A stretch of DNA of 6,256 nt from Dehalococcoidales bacterium (lineage in GTDB: Bacteria; Chloroflexota; Dehalococcoidia; Dehalococcoidales; UBA2162). A program made the position numbers and the translations under genes. Every line of letters begins with the position of its first letter. Positions within the stretch are counted from its first letter, which is position 1. The notes under the pieces are model-generated. The model was not told the origin of the DNA. It ran no database searches and worked only from the letters and a program-made list of their open reading frames with translations. The stretch covers positions 1-6,256 of the forward strand of contig JAUSGV010000110.1 in the NCBI GenBank assembly GCA_030648675.1. Reading direction: 5' to 3'. Positions 5,035 to 6,256 of this stretch are shown piece after piece.

Positions 5035-5344
5035 ATATACTTATCGGATAACATGGTCTGAAGAAGACGGCGAATACGTTGGATTATGTGCTGAGTTTCC
5101 CAGCCTTAGTTGGCTGGCTGATACACAGGAAGCAGCTCTGGCCGGTATCCGGGATACTGTCAGACAGGTTGTCCAGGATATGGAATCTACGGGTGAGACT
5201 ATACCGCAGCCGTTGGCCACCCGGCGTTATTCCGGCAAATTTACAGTCCGTGTCCCCCCGGATGTTCATAAAAAACTCCAGATACAGGCTGCGGAAGCTA
5301 ATGTCAGCTTCAACCGCCTTATCAGCTCCAAGCTATCCCAATGA
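5027..5344 (+). CDS. hicB: HicB-type antitoxin with a ribbon-helix-helix tail
   Basis: This 105-residue protein starts at ATG 5027. GGAGG (5017-5021) lies 5 nt upstream, inside hicA, so the antitoxin has a far better ribosome binding site than the toxin. Residues 1-65 form the HicB partial RNase-H-like domain: YTYRITWSEEDGEYVGLCAEFPSLSWLADTQEAALAGIRDTV, followed by a helix and the 'GETIPQPL' loop. Residues 70-105 look like an RHH DNA-binding domain (GKFTVRVPPDVHKKLQIQAAEANVSFNRLISSKLS). It would bind and inactivate HicA and repress the operon. I did not find an obvious palindromic operator upstream comparable to the one in the RelE module. Confidence 0.9.
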   Translation: MNKYTYRITWSEEDGEYVGLCAEFPSLSWLADTQEAALAGIRDTVRQVVQDMESTGETIPQPLATRRYSGKFTVRVPPDVHKKLQIQAAEANVSFNRLISSKLSQ

Positions 5345-5352
5345 AAATATCT

Positions 5353-5377
5353 TAAATCTTATATCATAAATCTTATA
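5353..5377 (+). repeat. Short direct repeat upstream of the broken YkgJ gene
   Basis: TAAATCTTATA occurs at 5353-5363 and 5367-5377 (14-bp period) in AT-rich DNA between hicB and the next gene. It could provide -10-like boxes (TATAGC, CTTATA) or simply be low-complexity sequence. Confidence 0.35.
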
Positions 5378-5399
5378 GCTCTTAGGTAAAGGTTAATTT

Positions 5400-6121
5400 A
5401 TGCTTGATTTACCCCTCATCAAGGAAATTAAAAGTCAATCCCGCCGGGGATCTGTAGGCGTTCAACGCCAGGAGTTCGTCCGTCGATACCGGCAAACGTT
5501 GGAACTCATCTACGATGAAATAAAGAGGCATGCGGTCCTTACCTAAAATCCGGCGGCAAAAATATTACCTGCTATAAAGGCTGTAGCTCATGCTGTTCTC
5601 AGTTCATATCGGTTAATCTTTCCCACGCCCTGTTGGTAGTCGACTACCTGTATTCCGGTTATAAGGCCATGCCGGTATTCCTGAAGGGCTACGAAAAATG
5701 GTTAAGTTCGTTTGAAAACGATCCGAAGGCGATGCCGGTTTTAAAGAATCTTGAAGGATATACCACCCGGTCGGCTGCTATTAAACATTATTCTCAAGAA
5801 CTTTGCACTGACTATCACAAACTTGATATTCCCTGCCCCTTTTTAGACCAGGGGCAGTGTTCCATCCATGAGGTCAGGCCGGTGGTATGTGCGTCGTATT
5901 TCTCGCTAAGCCCCGTTGAGCAGTGCCGGCCGGATAGTGAATCCACTCCGGCAATCCTCTCAATCACTCCCTCGGAAATTTATTTACGCCGGATGGCGGG
6001 GTTAGCCGACATTAGATGGTACATGCATCAGGAGCCTCTACCCAAACTGGTATACAAGTTATTGACGCAAGGTATGCCGGAAGTTTCTCGACAGATTGAG
6101 GGGCTTTTTGATTCTAAATAG
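5400..6121 (+). pseudogene. YkgJ-type cysteine-cluster gene, frameshifted
   Basis: Two overlapping frames together make one YkgJ-type protein of about 240 residues. The 5' part runs from ATG 5400 (MLDLPLIKEIKSQ..., 48 codons) to TAA 5544-5546. The 3' part is open from 5519 to 6121 in the -1 frame. In that frame the diagnostic CYKGCSSCC (Cys codons at 5570, 5582, 5591 and 5594) comes first, followed by ISVNLSHALLVVDYL and then CPFLDQGQCSIHEVRPVVC with the CX7CX9C spacing. The only conventional start in the 3' frame (TTG 5633) lies after the first cysteine cluster and would give a protein lacking half its metal ligands. A one-base loss near 5541-5547 (ACCTAAAA) explains everything. There is a weak AAAGG ribosome binding site before 5400. 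It could also be a sequencing error or, less likely, a programmed frameshift. The substrate is unknown. Confidence 0.8.
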
Positions 6122-6127
6122 CCAACC

Positions 6128-6231
6128 TGTCCCGTATGAGCGACGCGTCGCCATCCCGCACCGATTCGTTTCCTCATTCGGTGTCCCGTATGACTCAAAG
6201 GAATCGGGACATGATTTTGGAGAATCGGGAC
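6128..6231. repeat. Cluster of short direct and inverted repeats at the right edge
   Basis: TGTCCCGTATGA occurs twice (6128-6139 and 6182-6193, 54 bp apart). GAATCGGGAC occurs twice (6201-6210 and 6222-6231). The two families are mutually inverted: TGTCCCG (6182-6188) pairs with CGGGACA (6205-6211), and CCGATTC (6161-6167) pairs with either GAATCGG. A perfect 12-bp palindrome, GCGACGCGTCGC, lies at 6140-6151. No gene is visible in the last 135 bases. The cluster may be an intergenic repeat element or the edge of a mobile element continuing outside the window. Confidence 0.55.
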
Positions 6232-6256
6232 TTTATAGGGATTGATTGCGAATCGA

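Noticed and set aside
5519..5546. Programmed -1 frameshifting in the second YkgJ-type gene
   Set aside because: No canonical slippery heptamer in the overlap and no obvious downstream stimulatory structure; the lone A_AAG tetramer is weak evidence. A simple indel is more likely.

Overview
The window is a mid-GC bacterial accessory region. It contains several toxin-antitoxin (TA) type modules, two small cysteine-cluster genes, intergenic palindromic repeats, and the remnant of a contractile injection system. Starts include GTG, and the standard genetic code fits. The gene mix (HTH-MNT/HEPN, RHH/RelE, a HicA/HicB pair, YkgJ-type cysteine clusters, a pRiA4b ORF-3 protein, an eCIS-like sheath) and the hairpins of the 'gcctcctt..aaggatggctcgcaaagac' style resemble environmental anaerobes such as Chloroflexota/Dehalococcoidia. 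That taxonomic guess rests on recollection only.

Layout. Positions 1-1377 (minus strand) hold a tight operon: a winged-helix/MNT nucleotidyltransferase, a HEPN (HepT-like) toxin, and a pRiA4b ORF-3-type protein cut by the left edge. A good promoter (TTGAAC-N17-TATAAT) lies just upstream and shows that the longest MNT reading frame is over-extended. Positions 1378-1573 hold a hairpin repeat and an 18-bp-period tandem repeat. A YkgJ-type cysteine-cluster gene follows at 1574-2032 (+). Positions 2033-2373 are non-coding and made of degenerate palindromic repeats. Positions 2374-2985 (+) hold a self-contained TA module: consensus-like promoter, palindromic operator, ribbon-helix-helix (RHH) antitoxin and RelE toxin.

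The centrepiece is a 575-codon minus-strand gene (4703-2976). It joins an apparently complete contractile-tail sheath protein of the eCIS/phage-tail type (about residues 1-388) in frame to the P-loop core of the AAA+ ATPase normally encoded separately in the same loci (about 396-570). The ATPase part lacks its lid domain. It ends inside the 3' end of relE, where one 8-bp palindrome gives both proteins the terminal Tyr-Arg and most of their stop codons. The simplest reading is that an eCIS locus collapsed by deletion, fusing sheath to ATPase, and was then truncated at the relE junction. A selected chimaera is possible, because the whole frame is open and keeps a strong ribosome binding site.

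To the right, divergently transcribed, are a HicA-type toxin and HicB-type antitoxin (4783-5344). A second YkgJ-type gene (5400-6121) follows, broken by a one-base frameshift so that its CX3CX2CC motif sits upstream of the longest usable reading frame. The last 135 bases are a cluster of short direct and inverted repeats.
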